From positions 1-64,000 of the forward strand of contig CALLMH010000014.1 in NCBI GenBank assembly GCA_938007965.1: a stretch of DNA of 64,000 nucleotides, read 5' to 3'. Position numbers and translations under genes: made by a program. The notes beneath the pieces are model-generated. The model saw only the letters and a program-made list of their open reading frames with translations, was not told where the DNA came from and searched no databases. This document shows, one piece after another, positions 51,476-62,300 of this stretch; the first letter of the stretch is position 1, and each line of letters begins with the position of its first letter. This DNA comes from an uncultured Saprospiraceae bacterium (GTDB taxonomy: Bacteria; Bacteroidota; Bacteroidia; Chitinophagales; Saprospiraceae).

Positions 51476-53944
51476 ATGCAAGATAGAATTACATTTTTAG
51501 TTTTTATTGTTTTCATTTGTTCTATTTCTTATGCTCATTCTCAGCTATCAGGTACGATATATGGTGAGTCTGGGGAGCCGCTTTCATTTGTTACTGTATA
51601 TAAAGAAGGTACATCCAAAGGTACAGTGAGTAACATAGATGGACAATATTCTCTAAAACTAGATCCTGGAGAACACACTATTGTATATAAGTTTATTGGT
51701 TATGAAGAATACAAGGAGGTCATAACGATCGACAGTGAAATGGTGAAAGATATAGTGCTAAAAGAGGCTAGCGTAGCACTAGAAGAAATAGTAGTAAGTG
51801 CAGATGCAGAAGATCCGGCATATAGAGTTATCCGTGCAGCTATTAAGGCGAGAGATTCGCATAAAGAATCAATAGAAAAGTACCAGGTAGACTTATACGT
51901 AAAAGGAGTGGTCAAAATGCTGAAAGCGCCTAAGAAAATACTGGGTCAAGAAGTAGGTGATATGGAAGGTATGCTAGACACGACAGGTCAAGGTATTGTT
52001 TATCTTGCCGAATCTCAATCTACCATTTCTTTTCATCAACCAGATTTGCTCAAAGAAGAGATGTATTCTTCTATAGTGGCAGAGGATGATGGCAATTATA
52101 ATTTTAATAGATTCCTGGGATCAAATTTTGATATATATGATGAGTATTACGAATTTAGTAGATCGATAATCTGCCCGCTTGCGGATAATGCTATGTTATT
52201 CTACAAGTATAAAATGCTAGAGACTAAGGTAGATCAAGATGGAAGAATGATCAATAGGATACAAGTCATACCGAAATCTAGTGCGCGTCCTACGATGTTT
52301 GGAGAGTTATTTATTATCGAGGACAAGTGGAATGTAAAAGAACTTGATCTATCATTTACAGGTAAAGCGATAAAAGAGCCATTTTTTGATACCATTACAA
52401 TACGACAGGTCCATCTTCCTGTTCTGAAAGATAAATGGCAGGTTTTTTCTCAGACGATGAGTTTTTCAGTTGGGGCATTTGGATTTAAAGTCGGGGGAGG
52501 TTTTACGTATATTTTCTCTGATTATAATTTTGATCCTGATTTTGATAAATCATTTTTTGGGAATGAAGAATTTAAGATGGCGGAGACGGCTATTAAGACT
52601 GATTCTTCTTTTTGGTCTGGTGTTCGACCCGTTCGATTGACCGAAGAAGAACGCTATAATTACATAAAGAAAGACTCACTCAAAAAAGTATGGGCATCAA
52701 AAGAATATCGGGATTCTGTAGATCTTGTGAATAATAAGTTTACGAGTGCTGACTTCTTGTTTGGATACAGTCATGACGATTCGTATAATAAACGATATCT
52801 TACTTTTTTATCTCCACTTGGGACATATAATTTTAATCCAGTCGCTGGACACTCGCTCAATACGGGCATAAACTACGTGAAACTAGATAGTAGTGAAAAC
52901 CGACGGTTTAATATTAATTCAAAGCTTGGATATGGCTTTGGCGATAGACGATTAAAAGCGGAAGCATTAATCAATCTTAGGACCAATAGAATGTTTTGGG
53001 AGAACTTCAGCATGCGCATAGGAGATACAAATAGACAATTGAATGAAAAAGAACCCGTACTACCTCTGCTAGATACATGGACTTCATTGTTGTCTAGGGA
53101 TAACCAAGCGAGGTACTACAGGAAGCGATATATCGGCATTCAGTATCAAAGAGAAGTAGCAAATGGTTTTTTCCTGAGATCGGTATTGACTTTTTCCAAT
53201 CGGTCTGCACTAGAGAATACCTCTGATTTTAGTTTTTTTAATAGAGATGAAGCGTATGCTACGAACAATCCACTGGACCCGACAGCGTCCGCATTGTTTT
53301 TTGAACCTAATAATGATTTGAAATTCCAATTGGATTTAAGATTTAGAATAGGGCAGAAGTACAGCACATTTCCTAAGTTTAGAATTAGAAATCCGACTGC
53401 ATGGCCAGATATATGGTTGAGTTATGTCAAAGGTATAGCTCTTGGCGATACAGATTATGATAAACTTACCTTAAGAATCAAAAAAGACAATATAAATTAT
53501 AAGCTATTCGGTTTCAGTAATTTAAATATCGTAGCTAGTACTTTTCTCAATAAAAATAAAGTAGGATTTGTCGATCAGCATCACTTTTTATCTAATGTTA
53601 ATGTCCTTTCTGTCAGAAGCAGATATATGACGGGTTATAAGATGATGCCACATTACACATACTCTACTACGAATGACTATGTTGCCGGATTTTATGAACA
53701 CAACTTGGATGGCTATCTATTAGATCTTATACCATTGATAAATAGGCTAGGGTGGAAGACTGTCATCAGTGGAAATGCACTAGTGCGAAAAGGTCAAAGT
53801 AATTATTACGAGATGTCAGCGGGTATTTCAGATGTAAAACTCGGTAGCTTTAGCCTCTTTAGATTAGACTATGTTTGGTCGTTTGATAATAGTACTTTGC
53901 AGAATAGAGGTTTCGTAATTGGTCTCAGTGCAATGTTTGAATAA
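51476..53944 (+). CDS. DUF5686 outer-membrane protein with carboxypeptidase-like domain
   Basis: 822 residues with a signal peptide (ending YAHSQ), a carboxypeptidase-like regulatory domain (about 22-108; LSGTIYGESGEPLSFVTVY, then VALEEIVVSADAEDPAYRVIR) and a long DUF5686 part ending in a beta-barrel (last strand FVIGLSAMFE). APAYRVIR-type and VKGVVKMLKAPKKI segments are typical of this family. It is an outer-membrane protein of unknown role found in most Bacteroidota; it has no TonB plug. Confidence 0.85.
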   Translation: MQDRITFLVFIVFICSISYAHSQLSGTIYGESGEPLSFVTVYKEGTSKGTVSNIDGQYSLKLDPGEHTIVYKFIGYEEYKEVITIDSEMVKDIVLKEASVALEEIVVSADAEDPAYRVIRAAIKARDSHKESIEKYQVDLYVKGVVKMLKAPKKILGQEVGDMEGMLDTTGQGIVYLAESQSTISFHQPDLLKEEMYSSIVAEDDGNYNFNRFLGSNFDIYDEYYEFSRSIICPLADNAMLFYKYKMLETKVDQDGRMINRIQVIPKSSARPTMFGELFIIEDKWNVKELDLSFTGKAIKEPFFDTITIRQVHLPVLKDKWQVFSQTMSFSVGAFGFKVGGGFTYIFSDYNFDPDFDKSFFGNEEFKMAETAIKTDSSFWSGVRPVRLTEEERYNYIKKDSLKKVWASKEYRDSVDLVNNKFTSADFLFGYSHDDSYNKRYLTFLSPLGTYNFNPVAGHSLNTGINYVKLDSSENRRFNINSKLGYGFGDRRLKAEALINLRTNRMFWENFSMRIGDTNRQLNEKEPVLPLLDTWTSLLSRDNQARYYRKRYIGIQYQREVANGFFLRSVLTFSNRSALENTSDFSFFNRDEAYATNNPLDPTASALFFEPNNDLKFQLDLRFRIGQKYSTFPKFRIRNPTAWPDIWLSYVKGIALGDTDYDKLTLRIKKDNINYKLFGFSNLNIVASTFLNKNKVGFVDQHHFLSNVNVLSVRSRYMTGYKMMPHYTYSTTNDYVAGFYEHNLDGYLLDLIPLINRLGWKTVISGNALVRKGQSNYYEMSAGISDVKLGSFSLFRLDYVWSFDNSTLQNRGFVIGLSAMFE

Positions 53945-54013
53945 TCAGTTTTAACTTTTCGTTTAGATTTGTCATAATGCAAGTGTAAAATAGAAACTAC
54001 TTGTCATTCGGGC

Positions 54014-54021
54014 TACATTTG
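54014..54021 (+). promoter_or_regulatory. Bacteroidota -7 element upstream of a small secreted protein gene
   Basis: TACATTTG fits TAnnTTTG and lies 68 bases before the start at 54090. No -33 element at proper spacing. Confidence 0.33.
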
Positions 54022-54089
54022 TATAGGTTTTCGATAATTTAAGGTCATATTGAGTCTATCAATTATTTTTTAACATAAAAAACCAAGTT

Positions 54090-54578
54090 ATGAGACGTAC
54101 ATTTCCCACGTCGATATTAGTTTTGTTTTTTGCAATGATCGTAGCTAATACGTCTGCACAAAGCAATACTATATCGAATTCCAAAACATTGACATCTAAT
54201 TTAGAAACGAAGTCACTTTCTATCTTGTATACGAACAAGTTTTACAAGAAGAGTATCGAAAATCCATTGGGCGAAAAAGTAGAAAGTAAATTACTTACGA
54301 CAGCCAAATCTGCAGAAGAGTATGACTTGATGGCCAAAAAAGAATTTGGTTCTTACGTAAATCCTTTTACCAATCACCTAAAGATAGTACCTAAGGATCA
54401 AGTAGAATACACCAAAGTTCAAATTATTAAAAAAGGTACTGGTTTGACAATAGCAAAGCAAGATCTGAAAAATGGTAACAATGTATTAGATATGAGTAAC
54501 ATCGAATCTGGTGTTTATATCTTAATCATGACAAATGCAGAAAGAAATATCCACTCTGAGGAGATTACCATTCTATAG
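54090..54578 (+). CDS. Small secreted protein made mainly of a type IX sorting-tail-like domain (copy 1)
   Basis: 162 residues with a signal peptide (VLFFAMIVANTSAQ), a 60-residue linker and a C-terminal domain of about 75 residues that follows the sorting-tail pattern: FGSYVNPFTNHLKIVP, VQIIKKGTG, LKNGNNVLDMSNIESGVYILIMTN and EEITIL. It has no other domain, so the tail itself makes up the protein. The next gene (54893-55372) has the same plan. Function unknown; surface attachment by the type IX pathway is inference. Confidence 0.65.
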   Translation: MRRTFPTSILVLFFAMIVANTSAQSNTISNSKTLTSNLETKSLSILYTNKFYKKSIENPLGEKVESKLLTTAKSAEEYDLMAKKEFGSYVNPFTNHLKIVPKDQVEYTKVQIIKKGTGLTIAKQDLKNGNNVLDMSNIESGVYILIMTNAERNIHSEEITIL

Positions 54579-54892
54579 CATGAATTACAATATAGTTAGA
54601 ACTAGATTTTAGCTAAAAAGAAGCACCGATATGACTTGAATAAAATATAATCAAGTCTTATTGGTGCTTCTTAATATGAAATATTTTAAATGAGTAGTTT
54701 CGCCCTTCTTGGAGAGATATTCCTGATATCAATAAAAAACTCCTTGCTCATTGATTAGTGAATCCTCCTGATTTACTCCAATATTAATGATTTACAGATT
54801 AGAAATCCATGAAGAATATATGGTTTAGTTAATTGTTGGCTTCATTGTTGGAGATATCTTATTAATACAAATCAATCAAAAATTCTGAACCA
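54579..54892. other. Intergenic region with a long hairpin
   Basis: About 315 AT-rich bases between the two small secreted protein genes. It holds the hairpin at 54618-54672; nothing else was recognised. Confidence 0.5.
54618..54672 (+). terminator. Long terminator-like hairpin
   Basis: A 22-bp arm at 54618-54639 pairs with 54651-54672 with one G-U pair and one mismatch, loop of 11 bases. The outer AAGAAGCACC/GGTGCTTCTT pairing is perfect. It lies 39 bases past the stop at 54578. The T run is inside the stem rather than after it. Confidence 0.6.
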
Positions 54893-55372
54893 ATGAATAA
54901 TAAATTAAAATTTCTGTCTACATTTCTCTTTTTTACATTATTGTCCGTTTATGCTTCCGGTCAGATGATCTTACAAAGCTCCGCGGATATTGTATCAAAT
55001 AATTTTGTGTCTATTGAAACAAATAGTAGTCAGAATATCCTCTCTGATGTGATGGATGAAGAAAATGTAGAAATAGTTAAACCTTTTACTTTAGTCTCTA
55101 TCGACGAAAGTGAATTTACTTACAAAGTGAGTAAAAGTTTTGGCTCTTATATTATTCCCAATACAAATTACTTAAAAATAGTGGCAAGTGATGGAAAAGT
55201 ATATACCCAAGCTGAACTTATACACTCTGAATCGAAAGTTAGATTATTTCTACTTCCTCTTGATGAAGAAATGAATGTAGTAGATATGACACATGCACAA
55301 TTAGGAAAACATACTTTGATCTTAACAAATTCAAATGGAGACAAGTACGTAGAGGATATACTTATCATGTAA
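54893..55372 (+). CDS. Small secreted protein made mainly of a type IX sorting-tail-like domain (copy 2)
   Basis: 159 residues, paralogue of the gene at 54090: signal peptide (LFFTLLSVYASGQ), linker, then FGSYIIPNTNYLKIVA, a central strand, NVVDMTHAQLGKHTLILTNSNG and VEDILIM. The two share the layout and the F/Y-GSY...P-TN-LKIV motif but are otherwise diverged. It is followed by a strong terminator. No function can be given. Confidence 0.65.
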   Translation: MNNKLKFLSTFLFFTLLSVYASGQMILQSSADIVSNNFVSIETNSSQNILSDVMDEENVEIVKPFTLVSIDESEFTYKVSKSFGSYIIPNTNYLKIVASDGKVYTQAELIHSESKVRLFLLPLDEEMNVVDMTHAQLGKHTLILTNSNGDKYVEDILIM

Positions 55373-55682
55373 CAATTGATATTAAAAAAAAAATACTCTA
55401 AGCCATGCTACCTATAAGGTCGTATGGCTTTTTTTATTTTGATAATAAATATACTTATACGTAACCTTATAATAGAGAGGAGTCATATTCTTGTTAGCCT
55501 CTGCATACTCCCTAAAATGATACGTTTGCTATCATAATTTAATAGACTTTAGTTGGTGTTTATGTTTCGATAAAATATTAATTTGTAAAATTATAGTTTG
55601 TAGGGCAACGAAATTAAAGTTTATAGTATCTTATTAGTAGTGTATATTGGAATATTAATTTAATTACTTAAAACCTAAGATT
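55373..55682. other. Intergenic region, terminator and upstream of a CBS protein
   Basis: About 310 AT-rich bases. It holds the terminator at 55400-55435; no promoter element with a convincing match was found before the CBS gene. Confidence 0.5.
55400..55435 (+). terminator. Rho-independent terminator
   Basis: AAGCCAT (55400-55406) pairs with ATGGCTT (55424-55430), with an inner ACCT/AGGT stem, followed by TTTTT. It lies 27 bases after the stop at 55372. Confidence 0.82.
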
Positions 55683-56105
55683 ATGATGAACGAAGAAGTT
55701 AGGACTATCATGGATTCAAATCCAAGAACTACGTCCCCAAGTCAAAATGTCGGTGTACTTAGTATTGAAATGTTGACCGAAGGAATTCACCAGCTACCTG
55801 TAGTAGAAAACGGCGAGTTAGTCGGACTGGTCACAGTTCATGATTTATGGAAACGATATGAGAATAAATCCACCATAGCTGAAATGACAGTAGCAGAAGT
55901 GATGAATACTAACATTCTCAGGATATCACCGAAAGATAAAATAGGTACTGCCGCAGAACTATTTGCAGATAAGAGATTCAAATCTATCCCCGTCGTGAAT
56001 AGAGATAATAAATTGAGAGGTGTAATTACAGCCTTTGATATAATAAAGGTAGCTTTCAAGAATGAGTATACAGCTCCAATTTTATATCAAGAGGCATTCG
56101 CATAA
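55683..56105 (+). CDS. CBS-domain pair protein
   Basis: 140 residues made of two CBS domains: the first about 10-65 (LTEGIHQLPVVENGELVGLVTVHDL) and the second about 75-130 (ELFADKRFKSIPVVNRDNKLRGVITAFDI). Stand-alone CBS pairs bind adenosine nucleotides and regulate partners that cannot be named here. No signal peptide. It ends with a terminator. Confidence 0.83.
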   Translation: MMNEEVRTIMDSNPRTTSPSQNVGVLSIEMLTEGIHQLPVVENGELVGLVTVHDLWKRYENKSTIAEMTVAEVMNTNILRISPKDKIGTAAELFADKRFKSIPVVNRDNKLRGVITAFDIIKVAFKNEYTAPILYQEAFA

Positions 56106-56161
56106 CCAAGGTATTAGGATGACTCAGGTATAGAAAGAATTCCTTTATTTAAAAAAATAAG

Positions 56162-56197
56162 ATGGCATATGACTCATAAGAGTTTTATGCCATTTTT
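56162..56197 (+). terminator. Rho-independent terminator of the CBS gene
   Basis: ATGGCATA (56162-56169) pairs with TATGCCAT (56186-56193), with an inner ACTC/GAGT stem, followed by a run of T. Confidence 0.82.
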
Positions 56198-56375
56198 AGT
56201 TTGTGTTAAGAAAGATGAACAATAAGGTCTATCGCTATTGTACGCCTATAATCTGTTCATAATAAATGACGAAAAATAGGTCTTCAAAACATATTACTTT
56301 AAAACGCAATATGTAACTAATTAATAATCTGTTAAAAATAATTTGCTTTTTATTATAATATTTAAAAAGTCATTG

Positions 56376-56383
56376 TATATTTG
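56376..56383 (+). promoter_or_regulatory. Bacteroidota -7 element upstream of ftsK
   Basis: TATATTTG fits TAnnTTTG, 74 bases before the ftsK ATG at 56458. The nearest TTTG upstream is 30 bases away, too far for a normal -33. Confidence 0.45.
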
Positions 56384-56457
56384 CTTTGCGAACGTTTCCC
56401 AAAAACGTTTGCAATATATCTCAAGAATTATTTACTGGACTCAAAACCCGATTTCCT

Positions 56458-59049
56458 ATGGCTAAGCCGAAGGCAAAAAAGTCGACCGCCAAAAAGTCGA
56501 AAGGCATCAATTTGAAAGACGATAGAATACCTAAAGTAATTGGTGTTATTTCAATTATGCTTGCCATCTATCTTACTGTTGCTTTTGTTTCATATCTATA
56601 TACATGGAAGGTAGACCAAGATAAAGTACTTACATTCAGTTGGGAAGTTTTATTTCAAAAAGATCTTACGGTTGATAATTGGTTAGGAAGATTAGGAGCT
56701 TTAGTCTCCAATATGTTTTTCTACTGGGGTTTTGGACTGCCATCAGCAGCTATTATAGTATTACTTTCAAAACTAGGTATCGATTTATTAAGAAAGAAAC
56801 CACTTAAGCAATTCTGGGCCCTAGCAAAAAACGTTCTAGTTTTCATGGCGTTTGCTTCTATTTGCCTAGAATTTATATTTAGAAATAGTGATTTTACTTG
56901 GGGTGGTGCTTTCGGACAGAGTACATATATATGGTTGAGTAGTTTTATTGGACAGATAGGGCTATTTGTACTTCTCGTATTCAGCATGTTCACATATCTC
57001 ATATGGAAATTTAATCCTAATTTAGAAAACTTAGAATTCTCAACACCGCTAGGTGATCTCAAGATGCCATCTATGGAATTCCTTACTAACTTCAAAGTGA
57101 ATGGAAACCTAGACAGTGATCTTGATGGGGTAGAAGATAACAATAATAACAATAAAAATATATCTAAGAATAAAGCTGCGACTGCAAAAGTCCCTGAGAA
57201 TGACGATACGTCGTACGTAGCCTTACGACCATCCGGGCAGGCACAAGAGGCCATTCCAAAAACCTCGGATTTAAGTGAAAAAGAGGGGAGTTCTATTTCC
57301 GATATGGAATTTGAACTTCCCGAAACACTTGGTAAGAAAAGACCAAAAGTAGCAACCTCAGCAAAATCAGATTTAGAAATGGAAGTACATATACCCGATG
57401 GTGAGACTTCTACTGAGACTGATCCAAGAGCATTGCATCCGTTTGATACTGTACAGGTGCCTAAGTTTCAAGAGACGACTGTGCCTGAGCAGATGATTGT
57501 TGATAAAGAAGCACCGACGGACAGTATAGAACCATACGATCCTACGAAAGATCTATCCAATTATGAATATCCGAAAGTGGACTTTCTTGTAGATTACGGA
57601 GATCAGGAAGGTGTCATTGACAGGGCAGAATTAGAAGGTAATAAGAATCAGATTATAGAGACTTTACTGAATTACAAAATTGAGATTACTAAGATACGAG
57701 CTACCATAGGACCTACTGTGACGCTGTATGAAATAGTGCCAGCTCCAGGAGTAAAGATCAGTAAAATCAAAAACTTAGAAGATGATATTGCATTAAGTCT
57801 TGCAGCATTAGGGATCAGGATTATCGCTCCGATACCAGGTAAAGGTACTATAGGTATCGAAGTGCCGAATAAGAAAAGTCAGATCGTATCATTGAGAGAA
57901 ATGTTGGAGTCAGACAAATTCCAAAATAGTAAGATGGCTTTGCCTATCGCTCTCGGTAAGACGATCTCAAACGAGATATTCATAGCTGATCTGGCTAAGA
58001 TGCCTCACTTATTAATAGCGGGTGCCACTGGACAGGGTAAGTCTGTTGGTATCAATACTATCCTGTGTTCGTTGTTGTATAAGAAGCACCCTTCGCAACT
58101 GAAGTTGATCTTAGTCGATCCTAAGAAAGTGGAATTGTTTCCATATAATAGTATTGATAAGCACTTCTTGGGGATGATGGAGAATCAAGTAGAGCCTATC
58201 ATCACAGATACGAGTAAGGTTGTAGAGACGGTAAATTCCCTCTGTATCGAGATGGATGAGCGGTACGATCTACTGAAGAAGGCAAGAGCTAGAAATATCA
58301 AAGAGTACAATGAAAAGTTTACGTCTAGAAAACTTAATCCAGCAAATGGACACAAGTTCTTGCCATACATCGTGTTAGTGATTGATGAGTTTGCGGACTT
58401 GATCATGACAGCGGGTAAGGAGATTGAAATGCCTATAGCAAGGCTAGCTCAGCTGGCAAGAGCGATTGGAATACACTTAGTGGTTGCGACTCAAAGACCA
58501 TCAGTGAATATTATTACAGGTATCATAAAGGCCAATTTCCCAGCACGATTAGCCTTCAAGGTAACTTCTAAGATTGATAGTAGAACGATATTAGATGCTG
58601 GAGGTGCGGATCAATTGATCGGTCGAGGAGATATGCTTCTTAATGTAGGGAGTAACATCGTAAGACTACAGTGCGCATTTGTAGATACACCAGAAGTAGA
58701 AAAAGTGATAGATCATATTTCTGCTCAGCAAGGATATCCGACACCATTCTATTTGCCGGAATTTAAAGGTGAAGAAGAGCTGGGCAGTGAAGGGTCTAAT
58801 CTTAAATTTAGCGATCTAGATTCTAAGTTCGAAGAGGCAGCTAGGTTAGTCGTCGGTAGTCAAAATGGATCTACATCAAGTATCCAAAGAACCATGCAAC
58901 TCGGGTACAATAGAGCGGGTCGTATTATGGATCAGATGGAGAAGCTCGGTATAGTTGGTCCGGCTAGAGGAAGTAAACCTAGAGAAGTTTCATTCTACAG
59001 TATGGAAGAATTCGACAACTATTGGGAAAATCTAAAAAAGAACAGTTGA
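56458..59049 (+). CDS. ftsK: DNA translocase FtsK
   Basis: 863 residues from ATG 56458. An N-terminal membrane part with four or five helices (about 30-215) is followed by a short acidic, Asn-rich linker and the motor: alpha domain, then beta domain with Walker A GATGQGKS (522-529) and Walker B VLVIDEFADLI. The C-terminal gamma winged helix is present (SIQRTMQLGYNRAGRIMDQM). FtsK pumps DNA at the septum and activates XerCD at dif; an xerD-type gene is at 10151. The upstream frame back to 56386 is not conserved in character. Confidence 0.93.
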   Translation: MAKPKAKKSTAKKSKGINLKDDRIPKVIGVISIMLAIYLTVAFVSYLYTWKVDQDKVLTFSWEVLFQKDLTVDNWLGRLGALVSNMFFYWGFGLPSAAIIVLLSKLGIDLLRKKPLKQFWALAKNVLVFMAFASICLEFIFRNSDFTWGGAFGQSTYIWLSSFIGQIGLFVLLVFSMFTYLIWKFNPNLENLEFSTPLGDLKMPSMEFLTNFKVNGNLDSDLDGVEDNNNNNKNISKNKAATAKVPENDDTSYVALRPSGQAQEAIPKTSDLSEKEGSSISDMEFELPETLGKKRPKVATSAKSDLEMEVHIPDGETSTETDPRALHPFDTVQVPKFQETTVPEQMIVDKEAPTDSIEPYDPTKDLSNYEYPKVDFLVDYGDQEGVIDRAELEGNKNQIIETLLNYKIEITKIRATIGPTVTLYEIVPAPGVKISKIKNLEDDIALSLAALGIRIIAPIPGKGTIGIEVPNKKSQIVSLREMLESDKFQNSKMALPIALGKTISNEIFIADLAKMPHLLIAGATGQGKSVGINTILCSLLYKKHPSQLKLILVDPKKVELFPYNSIDKHFLGMMENQVEPIITDTSKVVETVNSLCIEMDERYDLLKKARARNIKEYNEKFTSRKLNPANGHKFLPYIVLVIDEFADLIMTAGKEIEMPIARLAQLARAIGIHLVVATQRPSVNIITGIIKANFPARLAFKVTSKIDSRTILDAGGADQLIGRGDMLLNVGSNIVRLQCAFVDTPEVEKVIDHISAQQGYPTPFYLPEFKGEEELGSEGSNLKFSDLDSKFEEAARLVVGSQNGSTSSIQRTMQLGYNRAGRIMDQMEKLGIVGPARGSKPREVSFYSMEEFDNYWENLKKNS

Positions 59050-59084
59050 TCTATTTCAGCTGATTTGAAATATACTTAAGACTT

Positions 59085-59118
59085 AAGCTCACTTGCAGTA
59101 TTGCGGGTGGGCTTTTTT
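59085..59118 (+). terminator. Rho-independent terminator of ftsK
   Basis: AAGCTCAC (59085-59092) pairs with GTGGGCTT (59107-59114) with one G-U pair, followed by TTTTTT. It starts 36 bases past the ftsK stop. Confidence 0.8.
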
Positions 59119-59300
59119 ATTCATTGTAGGGATATCCGTATATTTAACTTGTTTCAGCAACTTTATAAAGTACCCTTACTTCTCAACATCCCTATTAAAA
59201 AATGATTATTTACGAAATGCTAGGTATGTTCTTCAATCCACAATATTACAGTAACCTGTCATAGTAGTTAAAATCTGTAGAGACACTTTAGAATGAGGCG

Positions 59301-62300
59301 CTATAGTTTGATGAATCGATGTACATAGCTCCCTTTTTCTGAGGTTACCTTTACGAGATATAGACCATTATTGTAATCGTCTAAGTTTAAATTGAATTCT
59401 TTTGAATTTAAAGTTTTCTGTTCCATTATTTCTCCTGCTGAATTATAAATTGATACAGAGGTAATAATATCATAGCTCTCGATGGTTATGAAATCATTGG
59501 CAGGATTTGGATATAATTTAGAATTAGGGATATCATAATTATTTACGGAAGTAAGGCATTCTGGAAATGCAAGTACATTCATATTTAGTGCAAGTAACGT
59601 ATCACATCCTTCTTCGTTTTCTAGTACTATATTGTATGACCCTGGAGAATCAAATCCAAATATCTCATCTCCCTCACATATAGTAGTGTCTAATGTAATA
59701 GAAGGAAGTTCTAATACCTCTAGTGATAATATGGTTACCAAACTATCACAACCTGCTATACTTACAATAGTATCTTGGTATGCTCCGGTCTCAGTATAGC
59801 CTAGATAAGATTCGCCTTCGCATATGGTGACTTCTTCGATTTGAAGCAATGTATTTACAACATTCAGCCTCAGATCTCTCAGAGAATCACAACCTGAGGC
59901 AGCGATCAATGTATCTACGTGCTTTCCAGGCTGATCATATCCGAATACCGATGTCCCTATACATACCAATGTGTCGATTCTAAAATATGATCTCAGTATT
60001 ACGGATAGATCGATTGTTCTGATAGAGTCACAACCTAGATCTGTTATCAAGGTATCTATATATATGCCTTCCTCTGTATATCCTTCGAAATCATCTCCTT
60101 CGCATATGGTGTCTGTGAGGTCAGTGAATAGCATTGGCTTTACGATCAAGTCAATTGTTCTTATAGAATCACATTCGTAGATAGTCTGAAGTGTATCAAT
60201 GTATATCCCCGTCTCAGAATACCCAGCAAAGGTTTCATCATTACAGATGGTGAGGTTGATCATTTCTGAGACTGATTCTGAAGTGATTACAATAGTCCTT
60301 ATAGAGTCACATCCCGTTATGAGTGATGTAAGCGTATCAAGATATGTTCCGACCGCATTATACCCCTCGAATTCAAAATCATTACAAATATTAAGATTTA
60401 TGGTCTGTCTGGCATTGGGTATGACTTCCTGATTTATAGTCCTAATAGAGTCACAGCCGAGTGATGATATCAGTGTATCCACGAATACTCCTGAGCTGTC
60501 ATAACCTTCAAAACTATCTCCCATACATATTATAGACTCTATTGTTGAAAATACCGGAGGGATTACATTTAGCGTAAGCGTCCTAATAGAATCACATCCT
60601 GTAGTAAAAGTGAATAGCGTATCCTGATAAACTCCTTGTTCTGTATATGATTCGAAACTTTCACCTTCGCATATCTCTATACTTATACTGCCGATCAGAG
60701 GCTCTATGACGACCATATCTATAGTACGCACAGAATCACAACCAAAGACTGTCTGTAGAGTGTCAATGTAGCTTCCCGTTTCGAAATACCCCCCAATTGA
60801 TTCTCCTCTACATATAGTAGCGTTAATGGCAAAGAAATCAGACTGCCTTATGACTACTTCGAGATTTATAATGGAGTCACATCCATACTGTGTATTCAGC
60901 GAATCGAGGTACATACCCGCTTCCGTATGACCATTTATAGAATCACCCTGACAGAGGTTTATTAGTGTATCAATATCGTAGTTGGGACGGACTATGAGAT
61001 CAAGTATTCTTAATGTGTCACACGGTCCTTCAGAGGGTATCTCATCGAAATATATCCCTGTTTCAGTATATCCTAGTACACTACCACCTTCGCATATGGT
61101 CTCAGATAACATCATAGTATCTCTACTGAGTACAGTTAAGTTAAGCCTTCTGATGGAATCACATCCAGTGTTGAAGTTTATCAAAGTATCGAAGAATATA
61201 CCCGTGCTATCGTATCCCGCTATGGAAGACCCGTCACAAATAGTCGTGTCTATAACGGAGAATATTGGCGCTATTACATCAAGTGTAATCTGCAGAATCG
61301 AATCACATCCATTTTCAGCTTGAAGCGTTTCCTCATATTCACCGGGTATAGTATAAGTTCTAAAAGTATCCCCTTCGCAGATCGTAGCTTGTACGATAGT
61401 CTGAAATGTCTCTAGCACATCTAGGTCCAACACTCTTATAGAATCGCAGCCTATACCACTAGCTAATGTGTCAATATAAATGCCCGTTTCAATATATCCA
61501 AATAACGTATCTCCATCGCAGATTGTCTCTGTGATTATAGTAGTAGTCACGGTGTCTACCGTTAGATCAAATATTCGTATAGAATCACATCCAAAACCAT
61601 TGATCAATGTGTCTACATAGGTCCCAGTCTGTGTATACCCAAGCAGAGTGTCACCAATACAGATTGTCTCTGAAATAAAACTTGTATCTGCCTGCAGTAC
61701 TATCAAGTTAATGTTTAGTATAGAATCACACCCAACAGAAGTTGTAAGGCTATCTACCCAAGCTCCTGTTTCAAAGAATCCTGAGAATGTGTCCCCAAAA
61801 CAGATGATGGCCGTAGTGTCTATCTCGTAACTCGGATTTATGATCAGTTCTAATGTTCGAACGGAATCACACCCACCAATAGCCGTAAGTGTATCTATAT
61901 ATGTACCGCTGATAAAATAATCTTCGAAAAGTTGGCCGCCACACAGTATCACAGTTGTATCCACTGCAAAAGAATCTACAACTACTAGATCTAGTATCAC
62001 AATAGAGTCGCACCCAAAGGAAGTATTCAATGTGTCTATGTAGGTCCCAGTAGTATCATATCCCTCATAATTGAGTCCTGAGCATATGACTACCGTAGTA
62101 TCTGTAATGATAGAATCTTGCACAGTCAAATTTAGGATCCTGAGAGAATCACAACCTGTAAAAGTCTGAAAAGTATCTATATAAATGCCAGATGAGAAAT
62201 AACCCAATACACTATCTCCTCCACAAATCGTATTGGTAAGAAATCCAGTATCAACAGGGATCACGAAAAGGCTTAGATTTACGATGCTATCGTTGGATGT

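Larger units (their letters stand above)
56106..56457. other. Intergenic region before ftsK
   Basis: About 350 bases containing the terminator at 56162-56197 and the ftsK -7 element at 56376-56383. The frame of ftsK is open back to 56386, but the promoter position argues that this part is untranslated. Confidence 0.5.

Noticed and set aside
56386-56457. Upstream extension of ftsK
   Set aside because: It starts with TTG within three bases of the -7 element TATATTTG; the ATG at 56458 begins the usual basic FtsK N-terminus.
59971-61830. Plus-strand frames opposite the 20-repeat gene
   Set aside because: They recur with the period of the repeat and are its antisense shadow.
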